DNA of 64,000 nucleotides from assembly GCA_034927345.1 (NCBI GenBank), contig JAYFQE010000009.1:1-64000 (forward strand), written 5' to 3'. A model generated the notes under the pieces. It saw only the letters and a list, made by a program, of their open reading frames with translations. It ran no database searches and was not told the origin of the DNA. Made by a program: the position numbers and the translations under genes. Positions 34,887 to 44,061 of this stretch are shown piece after piece. This stretch comes from JAYFQE01 sp034927345 (GTDB lineage Bacteria; Bacillota; Clostridia; Saccharofermentanales; UBA5734). Position 1 is the stretch's first letter. Every line of letters begins with the position of its first letter.

Positions 34887-36365
34887 ATGAACATTATCCT
34901 GGCTTACCCCGAGTTCCCGGATACATTCTGGAGCTTTAAATACGCGCTCAGATTTATCCGCAAGAAAGCAAGCACGCCGCCGCTTGGCCTGTTGACTGTG
35001 GCCGCCATGCTGCCGCCGGACTGGGAACTAAAACTGGTTGATCTCAATGTCGATTCGCTATCCCAGCAAGATCTCGTCAAGGCGGATTTTGTCTTCATCA
35101 GCGCGATGATCGTGCAGCGCCGGACGGCTCTTTCACTGATTGCCCGCTGTAAAGCTGCGCATATAAATGTCGTTGCGGGCGGGCCGCTTTTTACCATGGA
35201 ATATGAACAGTTTCCCGACGTGGATTACTTCGTCCTGAATGAAGCGGAAATAACTTTGCCGCAATTCTTGCGCGACCTGGCTGACGGGCGCCCACGGCGC
35301 GTATACAAAACAGCTGAATTCCCGGATATACGCCAAACGCCCGTACCCCTTTGGCATTTGGCCAATCTCAGGCAATACAGCACCGTAAGCATACAATTCT
35401 CCCGAGGCTGCCCATACAGCTGCGATTTTTGTAATGTGACGGCGCTGTTGGGACATCAGCCGCGGACTAAATCGGCCGGACAAATTATCCGCGAGTTGGA
35501 CAGCCTCTACTCGCTGGGTTGGCGTGGCGGCGTCTTTTTTGTTGATGACAACTTTATCGGTAATAAAAAGCAGCTCAAATCGGAATTGCTTCCGGCATTG
35601 ATCGAATGGCGCAAGGGTAAAATCGGTTTCCCGTTCAATACGGAAGTATCGATCAACCTGGCTGATGATGCCGAGCTGGTCAAAATGATGACTGCCGCCG
35701 GATTTGACACGGTTTTTGTCGGCATCGAAACACCTGACGAAAACGGCCTGGCCGAATGCCGCAAAACACAGAATGTCGGCAGGGATTTGGCAGAAAGCAT
35801 TCAGTTTCTTCAGCGATCCGGATTACAGGTCCAAGGCGGATTCATCGTCGGATTTGACAGCGACACGCCCGCGATTTTTCAACAGCAGGTGGATTTTATT
35901 CAGCGCTGCGGCATTGTAACCGCCATGGTCGGCTTGCTGCAGGCTCCGCAAGGGACGCCGCTTTTCGAACGCATGACGCGCGAAGGCCGTTTGACGAACC
36001 TGATGACGGGCGACAATGCGGATGGCTCAACCAACATCATTCCCAAGCTCGGTCTGGAACGGCTTCGCCAGGGTTATCACAAAATTCTGAACCAAATCTA
36101 TTCGCCGCAAGTCTATTATGAGCGGGTAAAAAGCTTTCTTAAACAGTACCGGCCGCCTAAAATACGGTACCACCTGGAACTGCAAAGCGTCCTGGCTCTG
36201 GGACGGTCGATTTATTGGCTCGGTATTCGCGGCATTGAGCGGGCCCATTATTGGAAGCTGTTTTTCTGGACGTTGTTCCGACATCCGCGGCTGTTTCCGC
36301 TGGCTATAACCTTTTCCATCTATGGCTTCCATTTTCGTCAGGTAGCTGCGTTTCACGTGAACTAA
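34887..36365 (+). CDS. B12-binding-domain radical SAM protein (DUF4070-like)
   Basis: A protein of about 492 aa. The N-terminal 140 residues are a cobalamin-binding-like domain without the usual DxHxxG histidine. The radical SAM core follows, with the 4Fe-4S motif CPYSCDFCNV (CxxxCxxC) around residues 174-183 and the SAM strands GGVFFVDDNFIGN and FDTVFVGIETP. The C-terminal 130 residues resemble DUF4070. Members of this type methylate or rearrange lipids, tetrapyrroles or peptides; hopanoid methylases and BchE are examples. The ATG at 34887 has GGAGG upstream; an ATG at 34872 is possible. It is monocistronic, so the substrate is unknown. Confidence 0.88.
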   Translation: MNIILAYPEFPDTFWSFKYALRFIRKKASTPPLGLLTVAAMLPPDWELKLVDLNVDSLSQQDLVKADFVFISAMIVQRRTALSLIARCKAAHINVVAGGPLFTMEYEQFPDVDYFVLNEAEITLPQFLRDLADGRPRRVYKTAEFPDIRQTPVPLWHLANLRQYSTVSIQFSRGCPYSCDFCNVTALLGHQPRTKSAGQIIRELDSLYSLGWRGGVFFVDDNFIGNKKQLKSELLPALIEWRKGKIGFPFNTEVSINLADDAELVKMMTAAGFDTVFVGIETPDENGLAECRKTQNVGRDLAESIQFLQRSGLQVQGGFIVGFDSDTPAIFQQQVDFIQRCGIVTAMVGLLQAPQGTPLFERMTREGRLTNLMTGDNADGSTNIIPKLGLERLRQGYHKILNQIYSPQVYYERVKSFLKQYRPPKIRYHLELQSVLALGRSIYWLGIRGIERAHYWKLFFWTLFRHPRLFPLAITFSIYGFHFRQVAAFHVN

Positions 36366-36399
36366 GCGTTCTTTAACCAGATTGGGCAGAAGGCGTCTC

Positions 36400-36428
36400 T
36401 TGACAGAACCGGTGGCCCATGCTAATTT
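36400..36428 (+). promoter_or_regulatory. Promoter of the MarR/ABC exporter operon
   Basis: Perfect TTGACA (36400-36405), 17-nt spacer and TAATTT (36423-36428). Confidence 0.8.
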
Positions 36429-36438
36429 GTATTTGAAT

Positions 36439-36454
36439 AGTTGTCTATGCAACT
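36439..36454 (+). promoter_or_regulatory. MarR-type operator
   Basis: AGTTG and CAACT (36439-36443, 36450-36454) separated by 6 nt form the kind of dyad MarR proteins bind (ATAGTTGTCTATGCAACT). It covers the transcription start region of the promoter just upstream, so autorepression of the regulator and exporter genes is likely. Confidence 0.65.
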
Positions 36455-36493
36455 GATAGTCAGACAAGCAGCCGCAGGATAACAGGAGCTTTT

Positions 36494-37006
36494 ATGGAAC
36501 GGATTATGAAGTACATCAACCGCATCTACCGGACATCCATTCTGGATCGTCAAGATGCTTTTGCCAATACCGGCCTCAACGGTTACCAAGTGAGTTATAT
36601 TCTCCAGATCTGCCGTCATCCGGGCATTTCCCAGGACGGACTCGCCAAACATATCTACGTGAACAAGAGTACGGTCGCCCGTCAGCTTAACCAACTGGAA
36701 AAGAACGGATTTATCATCAGGCAGTCCAATTCGCAAGACCGCCGCCTGATGGAACTGTATCCAACAAGTAAATCCAGCGCTTTGCAGCCGGACATTCTCC
36801 GGGTAATCCAGGGCTGGGACGATGAATTGACTTCTGTATTAAGTCAGGAAGAAAGAGAACAGTTTATCGGCATGCTTAAACGGGTCGCCGCCCGGGCGAC
36901 GCTTCGGATCGAACATAAGGATCTAGCCGGCTGCCGTTGTTCCACGGAGGATGAAGTCAAGGCCGAAGGGTATGAGGCGGCCGGGGAAGCAGGTGACAGG
37001 CAATGA
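36494..37006 (+). CDS. MarR family transcriptional regulator
   Basis: A 170-aa regulator with a winged helix-turn-helix: recognition region HPGISQDGLAKHIYVNKSTV and wing NGFIIRQSNSQDRRLMELY. The C-terminal tail beyond residue 140 is longer than usual and has two cysteines (GCRCS), which could sense oxidants or metals; that is speculation. The ATG has AGGAG upstream. Its stop overlaps the first exporter gene by 4 nt, and an operator-like dyad lies at the promoter, so it most likely represses this exporter operon until a toxic ligand binds. Confidence 0.92.
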   Translation: MERIMKYINRIYRTSILDRQDAFANTGLNGYQVSYILQICRHPGISQDGLAKHIYVNKSTVARQLNQLEKNGFIIRQSNSQDRRLMELYPTSKSSALQPDILRVIQGWDDELTSVLSQEEREQFIGMLKRVAARATLRIEHKDLAGCRCSTEDEVKAEGYEAAGEAGDRQ

Positions 37007-38862
37007 TACGCCGCTATCTGCGTCCTTTTTATAAACGGATGGCCGTCGGCGCCACAATCAAAATGTTCGGCACGTTGTTCGAACTGGTCATGCCTGCCAT
37101 TCTGGCCTACATCATCAATAATCTGGTTCCTTTGAAAGTGATGCAGCCGATTTTTATCTGGGGCGGCATCATGATTTTAGCTTCCCTGGGCGCATGGGGC
37201 GCCAACATTATCGCCAACCGTATGGCTTCCTGGGTCGCCGCCAACGCCGTAAAAAACATACGCAGCGATCTTTTCACGCGGATCATGGCGCTTTCGGCCA
37301 GACAAATCGACAAACATACCATTCCGTCGCTGGAATCGCGTTTAACGACGGACAGCTATAATGTCCATCGTTTCATCGGGAGCATTCAGCGGATCGGCAT
37401 CAGAGCGCCGATGCTTTTTATCGGCGGCATTATCTTCTGCCTGATCATGGAATGGCGTCTGGCTATGATCCTCATTGTTCTGCTGCCGCCGATCGCCTGG
37501 GTCACGATACACATTTCACGAAAAAGTTTCCCGCTTTTCAGCAGCCTGCAGCGCGCGATAGACCAAATGGTCCGGGTTGTCCGCGAAAATATCAGCGGCA
37601 TCAAAGTCTCCAAGTCTCTTGATAAAACGGAATACGAAAAGGAGCGGTATGCCAAAGTCAATCAGGAAGTGGCTGCCCGTGAACGTACTGCGACTTTCCA
37701 TATGTCCATAACCAATCCAACCATCAATCTGATCCTGAACACAGGATTGACTTTGGTGATTATCGTTGGCGCATCTATGGTGAAAGGCGGCCTGACACAA
37801 CCTGGAACGATCATCGCTTTTCTCTCATACTTCATTCAGATTACCAATTCACTGCTGTCGTTAAACAGCATCTTTGTTATTTACAACCGCGCTTCCGCCT
37901 CTTCGGAACGTATTGACGAAATATTGACTCAGCCTCTGGCAGAGGAACAGAAAGTCCTGCCGCCTTTCGCAGATGAAAACCGGCCGGCGGACCAAGCTGC
38001 GCCGAAACCCGCGGCCGATTGTCCGGCTCCCCATATTGTTTTTGATCATGTCAGTTTTGCCTATACAGATCAGAAGCTTATTCTGAAAGATATCAGTTTT
38101 ACGCTGCAGCATGGAGAAACCCTGGGCATTATCGGCGCCACCGGAAGCGGTAAAAGTACGATAATCCAATTATTGCTGCGCCTTTATGAGCGCAGCAGCG
38201 GAACAATATTGATTGACGGCCGGCCAATCGAAACGATTCCGGTTGACGCGCTGCACCAGATGTTCGGGATCGTCTTCCAGAATGATTTTCTATATGGCGA
38301 CAGTCTGGCCAACAACATTGATTTCGGACGGGGGCTTCCTATGGATAAACTGCAGAAAGCCGTGCAGGATGCCCAGGCCGTTCATTTCATTCATGAAAAG
38401 GAAAACGGCCTGGAATACCGGCTGACCAGTAAGGCCACCAACCTCAGCGGCGGACAGAAACAACGCATCTTGCTGGCCCGCGCCCTGGCCGGATCACCAA
38501 AGATCCTGGTTCTCGATGATGCCTCGAGCGCCCTCGATTTCCGGACCGATGCCAGGCTGCGCCGCGCCCTGGCTGAGCATTATGCTGATACCACGACGAT
38601 TATCGTTGGCCAGAGAGTCAGTTCGATCATGCAGGCCAAACATATTCTGGTGTTGGATAACGGCCGGACCCTGGGTTATGGCAACCATGCCGAATTGCTG
38701 GCCAATTGTGCCGTTTATCGCGAAATCAGCGAACAACAGATGGGATCTGTCCCAACCGCCGGCAGACCGACGCCGGAAGGCCGGCCGCAGACAAAACGGC
38801 CAATGCCGCCGCCGGCAGAGTTTTCAGATAAAGGAGCCAGTACTTATGCCGCCAGGTCCTAG
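37003..38862 (+). CDS. ABC exporter half-transporter, degenerate-site subunit
   Basis: A 619-aa half-transporter: an exporter-type membrane domain with six helices (residues about 15-310), then a nucleotide-binding domain with Walker A GATGSGKST, signature NLSGGQKQR and Walker B ILVLDDASSALD. The catalytic glutamate after Walker B is an aspartate here, as in the first subunit of heterodimeric exporters such as TM287/288. An acidic, proline-rich insert lies between the domains. The C-terminal 40 residues are Pro/Arg-rich. The gene overlaps the partner gene by 17 nt. It exports a hydrophobic drug or lipid-like compound. Confidence 0.93.
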   Translation: MIRRYLRPFYKRMAVGATIKMFGTLFELVMPAILAYIINNLVPLKVMQPIFIWGGIMILASLGAWGANIIANRMASWVAANAVKNIRSDLFTRIMALSARQIDKHTIPSLESRLTTDSYNVHRFIGSIQRIGIRAPMLFIGGIIFCLIMEWRLAMILIVLLPPIAWVTIHISRKSFPLFSSLQRAIDQMVRVVRENISGIKVSKSLDKTEYEKERYAKVNQEVAARERTATFHMSITNPTINLILNTGLTLVIIVGASMVKGGLTQPGTIIAFLSYFIQITNSLLSLNSIFVIYNRASASSERIDEILTQPLAEEQKVLPPFADENRPADQAAPKPAADCPAPHIVFDHVSFAYTDQKLILKDISFTLQHGETLGIIGATGSGKSTIIQLLLRLYERSSGTILIDGRPIETIPVDALHQMFGIVFQNDFLYGDSLANNIDFGRGLPMDKLQKAVQDAQAVHFIHEKENGLEYRLTSKATNLSGGQKQRILLARALAGSPKILVLDDASSALDFRTDARLRRALAEHYADTTTIIVGQRVSSIMQAKHILVLDNGRTLGYGNHAELLANCAVYREISEQQMGSVPTAGRPTPEGRPQTKRPMPPPAEFSDKGASTYAARS

Positions 38863-40630
38863 TTTGCCCGGGAAAGGTGTTCCGGATAAGCCTAAAGATT
38901 TCAAGAAAGTCATACGCCGGCTCGGACATTATGTCCACAGGGAAATTCCGCTTATTCTGCTGGCTTTTATCATGACCGTCGCCGGCAATATGCTGGGCCT
39001 TCTGGGACCGGATCTTTCCGGCAAAGCCATTAACGCCATGGGAATTAGTCCGGCGCAGGTCGACATGGCGACCGTCGGTTATTATGCGGCATTTATGCTG
39101 GCCGCTTATCTGGGTTCTTCGGTCTTTTCCTTCCTGACTTCTCGCCTGATGATCGTTATCGCCCAGCGGATTGCTGCCCGGATGCGTCAGGATACGTTTA
39201 ATAAAATCGTCGAATTGCCCTTGAGTTATATCGATAACCACCAGGCGGGCGATTTGGTTTCACGGATTTCGTATGATATTGATGTCATTAACACGTCCCT
39301 GACCAATGATATCCTGCAAATCGCGGCATCGGTCATCACCATCATCGGTTCCTTAATCATGATGCTCCGCATTTCGCCCAGTTTGTCCTTGATCTTTGTA
39401 GTTACTGTGCCGTTATCGATCGTTCTGACCCGCTATCGGGTCCGCAAAACCCGGCCATTATTCAGCCGCCGTTCACGGGAGCTGGGCGCCATGAACGGAT
39501 ATGTCGAGGAAATCCTCACCGGCCAGAAAACGATCCGCAGCTACAACCGGGAAGAGATTTTTACCAGCCGTTTTAATGAACGCAATTCGGAAGCCACCAA
39601 AGCCTATTATGAAGCAGATTATCAGGGCGCGATCAACGGTCCGACGGTCAACCTGATCAACAACCTGTCGCTGGCGATGATCAGTATGTTCGGCGCGCTG
39701 CTGTATCTTGCGGGGAAGCTGCTGATCGGCGACCTGTCGGCTTTTGTTCTCTATTCCCGCAAATTCTCCGGCCCGATCAACGAAATCGCCAATATTACCG
39801 GCGATCTGCAGTCGGCCGCCTCGGCCGCCGAACGTGTCTTTACCCTGCTGGATCAGCCCTCGGAACCGGCCGACAGCCCCGGCGCACTGACCCTTGCCGA
39901 TGTCCGGGGCGACGTGACGCTGGAGCACCTTCGTTTCGGGTATATACCCGGAACGGAAATCATCCACGACCTTAGCCTGAAGGCGTCGAAAGGCAGCCTG
40001 ATTGCCATCGTCGGGCCTACAGGCGCCGGGAAAACGACATTGATCAATCTGCTGATGCGATTTTATGATCCGCAATCGGGCATCATCACCGTTGACGGCC
40101 ACAATACCCGGGAAATCACACGCCGGTCGCTTCGCCGTTCCTTCGCCATGGTCCTTCAGGATACGTGGCTCTTTGAAGGCAGTATCAGGGATAATATAGC
40201 TTACGGTCGGCCGGAGGCCAGCCTGGAGGAAATCAAAGCAGCGGCCACCGCCGCGCATATGGATCATTTTATTGAAGCGCAGGCCGATGGGTATGACACC
40301 ATTATCAGCGATGGCGCCAATAATATATCGCAAGGCCAAAAACAGCTGCTGACGATTGCGCGTGCGATGCTGCTGGATGAACCGATGCTGATTCTTGACG
40401 AAGCGACTTCCAATGTAGACAGCCGGACAGAACGGCAGATCCAGGACGCTATGAATAAATTGATGGAAGGCCGGACATCATTCGTCATCGCCCACCGCCT
40501 TTCCACCATTCAGAACGCAGACAATATTCTCGTGGTCATGAACGGCGAAATCGTTGAACAGGGCAGACATCAGGAACTGCTTGACCAGAACGGAACCTAT
40601 GCGAAACTCTACCAGGCCCAGTTTCTGTAA
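38846..40630 (+). CDS. ABC exporter half-transporter, catalytic subunit
   Basis: A 594-aa half-transporter with six membrane helices and a nucleotide-binding domain: Walker A VGPTGAGKTT, Walker B MLILDEATSNVD with the catalytic Glu present, and the switch AHRLS. Its signature motif reads NISQGQKQL instead of LSGGQ. Together with the aspartate in the partner's Walker B this creates one degenerate and one active ATP site, the pattern of heterodimeric exporters. The ATG at 38846, with AAAGGAG 9 nt upstream, is used instead of a much longer open frame that overlaps the previous gene. It would pair with the upstream product. Confidence 0.93.
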   Translation: MPPGPSLPGKGVPDKPKDFKKVIRRLGHYVHREIPLILLAFIMTVAGNMLGLLGPDLSGKAINAMGISPAQVDMATVGYYAAFMLAAYLGSSVFSFLTSRLMIVIAQRIAARMRQDTFNKIVELPLSYIDNHQAGDLVSRISYDIDVINTSLTNDILQIAASVITIIGSLIMMLRISPSLSLIFVVTVPLSIVLTRYRVRKTRPLFSRRSRELGAMNGYVEEILTGQKTIRSYNREEIFTSRFNERNSEATKAYYEADYQGAINGPTVNLINNLSLAMISMFGALLYLAGKLLIGDLSAFVLYSRKFSGPINEIANITGDLQSAASAAERVFTLLDQPSEPADSPGALTLADVRGDVTLEHLRFGYIPGTEIIHDLSLKASKGSLIAIVGPTGAGKTTLINLLMRFYDPQSGIITVDGHNTREITRRSLRRSFAMVLQDTWLFEGSIRDNIAYGRPEASLEEIKAAATAAHMDHFIEAQADGYDTIISDGANNISQGQKQLLTIARAMLLDEPMLILDEATSNVDSRTERQIQDAMNKLMEGRTSFVIAHRLSTIQNADNILVVMNGEIVEQGRHQELLDQNGTYAKLYQAQFL

Positions 40631-40708
40631 GGAAGCCATGTTATTTTTGTGGCATGGCAGAATTTACGGCATGTTTTTATTTATTAGTGAATCAGGTAAA
40701 ATTATTCG

Positions 40709-40717
40709 TGCTATAAT
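40709..40717 (+). promoter_or_regulatory. Extended -10 promoter for the small Lys-rich gene
   Basis: TGC followed by TATAAT (40712-40717), an extended -10; the -35 region is poor. It lies 60 nt upstream of the 37-aa gene and may also serve the SPFH gene. Confidence 0.5.
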
Positions 40718-40776
40718 GAAGGTTATCCACACAAGATACGATGGTTAACCTGATTGGTGATAAGGAGTGAAAAATA

Positions 40777-40890
40777 ATGGGCGACAAGAATCCAAAGAAG
40801 ATGAAAAAGAAGAAGAAAGTCGTTGAAAAGACCGTTGCGCAGCCGGTTACTGTAACGGAAGCCGTTACGGCCAAGAAACCTAAAAAGTAA
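40777..40890 (+). CDS. 37-aa lysine-rich small protein
   Basis: A short gene with AAGGAG 9 nt upstream of ATG, its own extended -10 promoter, and a clean TAA. The product starts MGDKNPKKMKKKKK and ends in KKPKK. Residues around 20-30 are Val/Thr-rich. The MGDK-x-PK opening is shared by a scattered group of tiny basic proteins of unknown function that I know from bacterial genomes. The charge suggests binding to nucleic acid, ribosomes or acidic membranes. It lies 70 nt before the SPFH protein gene. There is no repeat or compositional sign of recent transfer. Confidence 0.7.
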   Translation: MGDKNPKKMKKKKKVVEKTVAQPVTVTEAVTAKKPKK

Positions 40891-40960
40891 TCAGAAGAAG
40901 CTTTCATGTTGTCCACATGCAACACTAGAAAACTGGCAATTTTTATTGCGAGGTAAAATT

Positions 40961-42988
40961 ATGGATGCATTGATTTACATTTTGCTTCCTATAGCGGCAG
41001 CTCTGGTCGGCATTATGATCGTGTTGAAAATTATCGGATTCAGAATCATTCCAAATAATAAAATAGCGATTGTCGAAAAATGGTGGTCCGGCAAAGGATC
41101 TCTGAACGAGCAGATTATCGCCCTCAAAGGCGAAGCGGGATATCAGCCGCAGATCGTGCGCGGCGGCATCCATTTTTTAACGCCGCTGATGTACAAGGTT
41201 CACATTTGTCCGCTCGTCACCGTCCCGCAGGGGCAGATCGCCTATGTCTTTGCCCGTGACGGCAAACCGCTGGAGCCGATCCAGACACTCGGCAAAGTGA
41301 TTCCGGAGGGCAGCAATTTCCAGGACACCCGCGGCTTTTTGCTCAATGGCGGCCAGAAAGGCCCGCAGCGGGGGATCATCAGAGAAGGTACTTATGCCTT
41401 CAACCTGGCCCAATTCATCATTATAACCGAGGCTAAGATCTATTATCTGCCGATGGGAACCAGTTCTGAAGAATCGACGATCGCCAGGATGGCAGAATTG
41501 CTCAGAGACCGGGAAGGCTTCAAACCGCTCGTCATCAAAGGCAGCGATGATAAAGTCGGCATTGTAACGGTTCACGATGGCCTTTCCCTGAATCGCGACG
41601 ATATCATAGCGCCCGCCGTCGGCGATGATCCGAATTATCCGGATATCTATCACAATAATTTTCAGGATCCTGAAAAATTCCTTAAAGCCGGCGGATTCCG
41701 GGGCCGGCAGTATCAGGTTCTGGTTGAGGGAACTTATTTTATCAACCGGTTCTTCGCAACCGTGGAACTGATCGAAAAAACGCTGATCGACGTCGGCTAT
41801 GTCGGCGTGGTTGTATCGTATATCGGTCCCAAGGGCGTCGATTCAACCGGAGAGGATTACAAACACGGCGAATTGGTGGAAAAAGGCTACCGGGGCGTCT
41901 GGCGCGAACCGCTTATGCCCGGAAAATATGCCTTTAATACCTATGCCGGCCATATTGTCAGGATTCCCACAACCAATATTATCCTGAAATGGATCAGCAA
42001 CCAAATGGGATCTCATAAATTTGATGAAGACTTGAAAGAAGTCAGCCTGATTACCAAAGATGCTTTCGAGCCGTCGCTGCCTCTGTCGGTCGTCATGCAT
42101 ATCGACTACAAGAAAGCGCCGCTGGTTATCCAGAGATTCGGCGACGTCAAGATGTTGGTTAATCAAACGCTTGATCCGATGGTTTCAGCCTATTTTAAGA
42201 ACATCGGCCAGACCAAGACGCTCATTCAGCTGATTCAGGAAAGAAACGAAATCCAGAATACATCTTCCAATGAAATGAAAGCCAAATTCGAACACTACAA
42301 TCTGGAACTGGAAGAGGTATTGATCGGCACGCCGTCCGCTTCGGTCAACGATAATAAGATTGAAGTGATCCTGACCCAGCTGCGCGACCGCCAGATTGCG
42401 ATCGAGAAAATCGAGACTTATTCGCAACAGGAAAAAGCCGCCGGAAAAGAAAAGGAACTGCGTGAAGCTGAATCCAAGGCTTTGCAACAAAGATTCCTGA
42501 CCGAATCGGATATCAATATTCAGATTCAAAGCAACCAAGGTAAAGCGGACTATCAGCGTTCCCTGCAGGATGCCGCCAAAATCAAGGCCATCGCTGAAGC
42601 GGAGGCTGAACGGGAGGCCAGAGTCGGTATCGGCAAGGCCATCGCCATCGACGAGCAGGTCAAGGCATACGGCGGCCCTCAATATCAAGTCGTTCAGGAT
42701 GTCATGAATAAATTTACGACTGCTATTGAAAAGTCCAAAATCGATATCGTCCCCAAGACAGTTGTCAACATGGGCTCGGGTCAAGGACAGGGCAGTTCGG
42801 TCAACGCATTTGAAATGCTTCTGGGACTTCTGATCAGTGAAAAATTGGGCGTCAAATTTGACCAGGGCAACAAAGAAGAAGATGCGCGGGTAACCAGCAT
42901 TAAGGAATCCATCATGAAAACCATTGAACAAGGCGCCCAACCGGCCGGAGAGACGAAAGAACCGCCGACACCGGCTAAAGGGAAATAG
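40961..42988 (+). CDS. SPFH/Band 7 (flotillin-like) membrane protein
   Basis: A protein of about 675 aa. It has one N-terminal membrane helix (residues 3-24), a duplicated-looking SPFH region up to about residue 440, a long charged coiled coil (about 450-570, with QQEKAAGKEKELREAES-type heptads), and a C-terminal tail ending in a Pro/Lys-rich stretch. The ATG at 40961 follows GAGGT at 6 nt. Proteins of this kind oligomerise into membrane scaffolds and microdomains. At this length it is longer than typical flotillins. It follows the Lys-rich small gene and is closed by a strong hairpin terminator. Confidence 0.85.
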   Translation: MDALIYILLPIAAALVGIMIVLKIIGFRIIPNNKIAIVEKWWSGKGSLNEQIIALKGEAGYQPQIVRGGIHFLTPLMYKVHICPLVTVPQGQIAYVFARDGKPLEPIQTLGKVIPEGSNFQDTRGFLLNGGQKGPQRGIIREGTYAFNLAQFIIITEAKIYYLPMGTSSEESTIARMAELLRDREGFKPLVIKGSDDKVGIVTVHDGLSLNRDDIIAPAVGDDPNYPDIYHNNFQDPEKFLKAGGFRGRQYQVLVEGTYFINRFFATVELIEKTLIDVGYVGVVVSYIGPKGVDSTGEDYKHGELVEKGYRGVWREPLMPGKYAFNTYAGHIVRIPTTNIILKWISNQMGSHKFDEDLKEVSLITKDAFEPSLPLSVVMHIDYKKAPLVIQRFGDVKMLVNQTLDPMVSAYFKNIGQTKTLIQLIQERNEIQNTSSNEMKAKFEHYNLELEEVLIGTPSASVNDNKIEVILTQLRDRQIAIEKIETYSQQEKAAGKEKELREAESKALQQRFLTESDINIQIQSNQGKADYQRSLQDAAKIKAIAEAEAEREARVGIGKAIAIDEQVKAYGGPQYQVVQDVMNKFTTAIEKSKIDIVPKTVVNMGSGQGQGSSVNAFEMLLGLLISEKLGVKFDQGNKEEDARVTSIKESIMKTIEQGAQPAGETKEPPTPAKGK

Positions 42989-43037
42989 AACGTTCAACGT
43001 AAGCCTGTGGACGGCCTGGCCGTCGGACGGATACAAC

Positions 43038-43078
43038 AAAAACAGTATCGGCGAAGTGAATTCGTTGATACTGTTTTT
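43038..43078. terminator. Terminator after the SPFH gene
   Basis: A perfect 12-bp stem, AAAAACAGTATC (43038-43049) with GATACTGTTTTT (43067-43078), with an additional CGAA/TTCG pairing inside the loop. The A-tract and T-tract arms allow function in both directions. Confidence 0.85.
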
Positions 43079-43198
43079 ATTAACACAAAAACGCGGCTTT
43101 GCCGCCCTTATATCCGATAACCGGTCAAGCATGTTAGAATAGAGAAGCATGGCCGGACACCCGGCTGCCGGCAGGGATCAAATGAAAGGATGGTAAGC

Positions 43199-44008
43199 AT
43201 GTTATTCACCTGTAATATTGAAAACACAACTGTTTCGTTTGGCGTGTTTGACGGAGACATGATGATCTTCAATGCCCAAATAGCCACGTCCTGTGAGAAA
43301 AGTTCAGATGAATACGCCATTCTGATCAACAACGTTTTTTCCATGAATCACCTTGCCTTGTCTTCGGTCGACGGCGCCATTATCTCCTCGGTCGTTCGTC
43401 CGCTTAATGAAACGATAGGCCAGGCCATAGAGCAGCTTTTACGCGTGAAGCCCCTGTTTGTAGGCCCCGGCGTAAAAACCGGGCTGAATATCAAGACCGA
43501 CTTCCCCTCGCAGGTCGGCGCGGATATCGTGGCGAACGCTGTGGCGGCGCTCTCTCTGGTGAAAAGTCCTCTGGTTCTTCTGGATTTTAATACGGCAACG
43601 ACCTTGACCGGCATCAACGAGAACGGCGAGCTTTGCGGCGTGCTGATTTACCCGGGCGTTCGGTCTTCTCTGAAGGATTTATCCGATCATGCGGCGGAGC
43701 TGCCCCGTATTGCGCTGGACAGTCCGAAACATCTTCTAGGAAAAAACACCATCGATTCTATGGTCAGCGGAATCATTTATGGCAACGCAGCCATGATTGA
43801 CGGCATACTTGACCGTTTGGCAGAAGAGTGGAATACTATGGAACTAACAGTGATCGCGACTGGAGGGCTCGCCGACAAAATCATAGCCTACTGCCGATGC
43901 AAACATAAAATCCAATACGAACCCAATCTGACCCTGCTTGGTTTGAAAAAGATTTATAGTTTGAATGATCGGCATAAACATGATGTAAAAGCGGAACCGC
44001 TTTTATAA
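43199..44008 (+). CDS. coaX: Type III pantothenate kinase-like protein with altered phosphate loop
   Basis: A 269-aa CoaX-family protein. Family features are GPGVKTGLNIK, GADIVANAVAALSL, DFNTATTLTGINENG, the IYPGVRSSL loop and VIATGGLADKI. Two usually invariant positions differ: the N-terminal DxGNT phosphate loop reads NIENT, so the Mg/phosphate-site aspartate is Asn and the glycine Glu, and DFGTATT reads DFNTATT. It may be a slow kinase or a sensor of pantothenate rather than a normal enzyme. The ATG at 43199 has AAAGGATGG upstream. The PanT-like transporter gene follows by 53 nt, which supports a link to pantothenate/CoA metabolism. Confidence 0.8.
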   Translation: MLFTCNIENTTVSFGVFDGDMMIFNAQIATSCEKSSDEYAILINNVFSMNHLALSSVDGAIISSVVRPLNETIGQAIEQLLRVKPLFVGPGVKTGLNIKTDFPSQVGADIVANAVAALSLVKSPLVLLDFNTATTLTGINENGELCGVLIYPGVRSSLKDLSDHAAELPRIALDSPKHLLGKNTIDSMVSGIIYGNAAMIDGILDRLAEEWNTMELTVIATGGLADKIIAYCRCKHKIQYEPNLTLLGLKKIYSLNDRHKHDVKAEPLL

Positions 44009-44061
44009 ATAAACCAAAGCGTTGCACTCGTTCAAGCGAGGCGACAGCAAAGGAGCCAATC

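Noticed and set aside
39473..40339. 288-aa minus-strand open frame
   Set aside because: It is antisense to the catalytic ABC exporter subunit, whose motifs are complete.
42185..43150. 321-aa minus-strand open frame
   Set aside because: It mirrors the SPFH coiled coil, lacks a ribosome site and crosses the strong terminator at 43038-43078.
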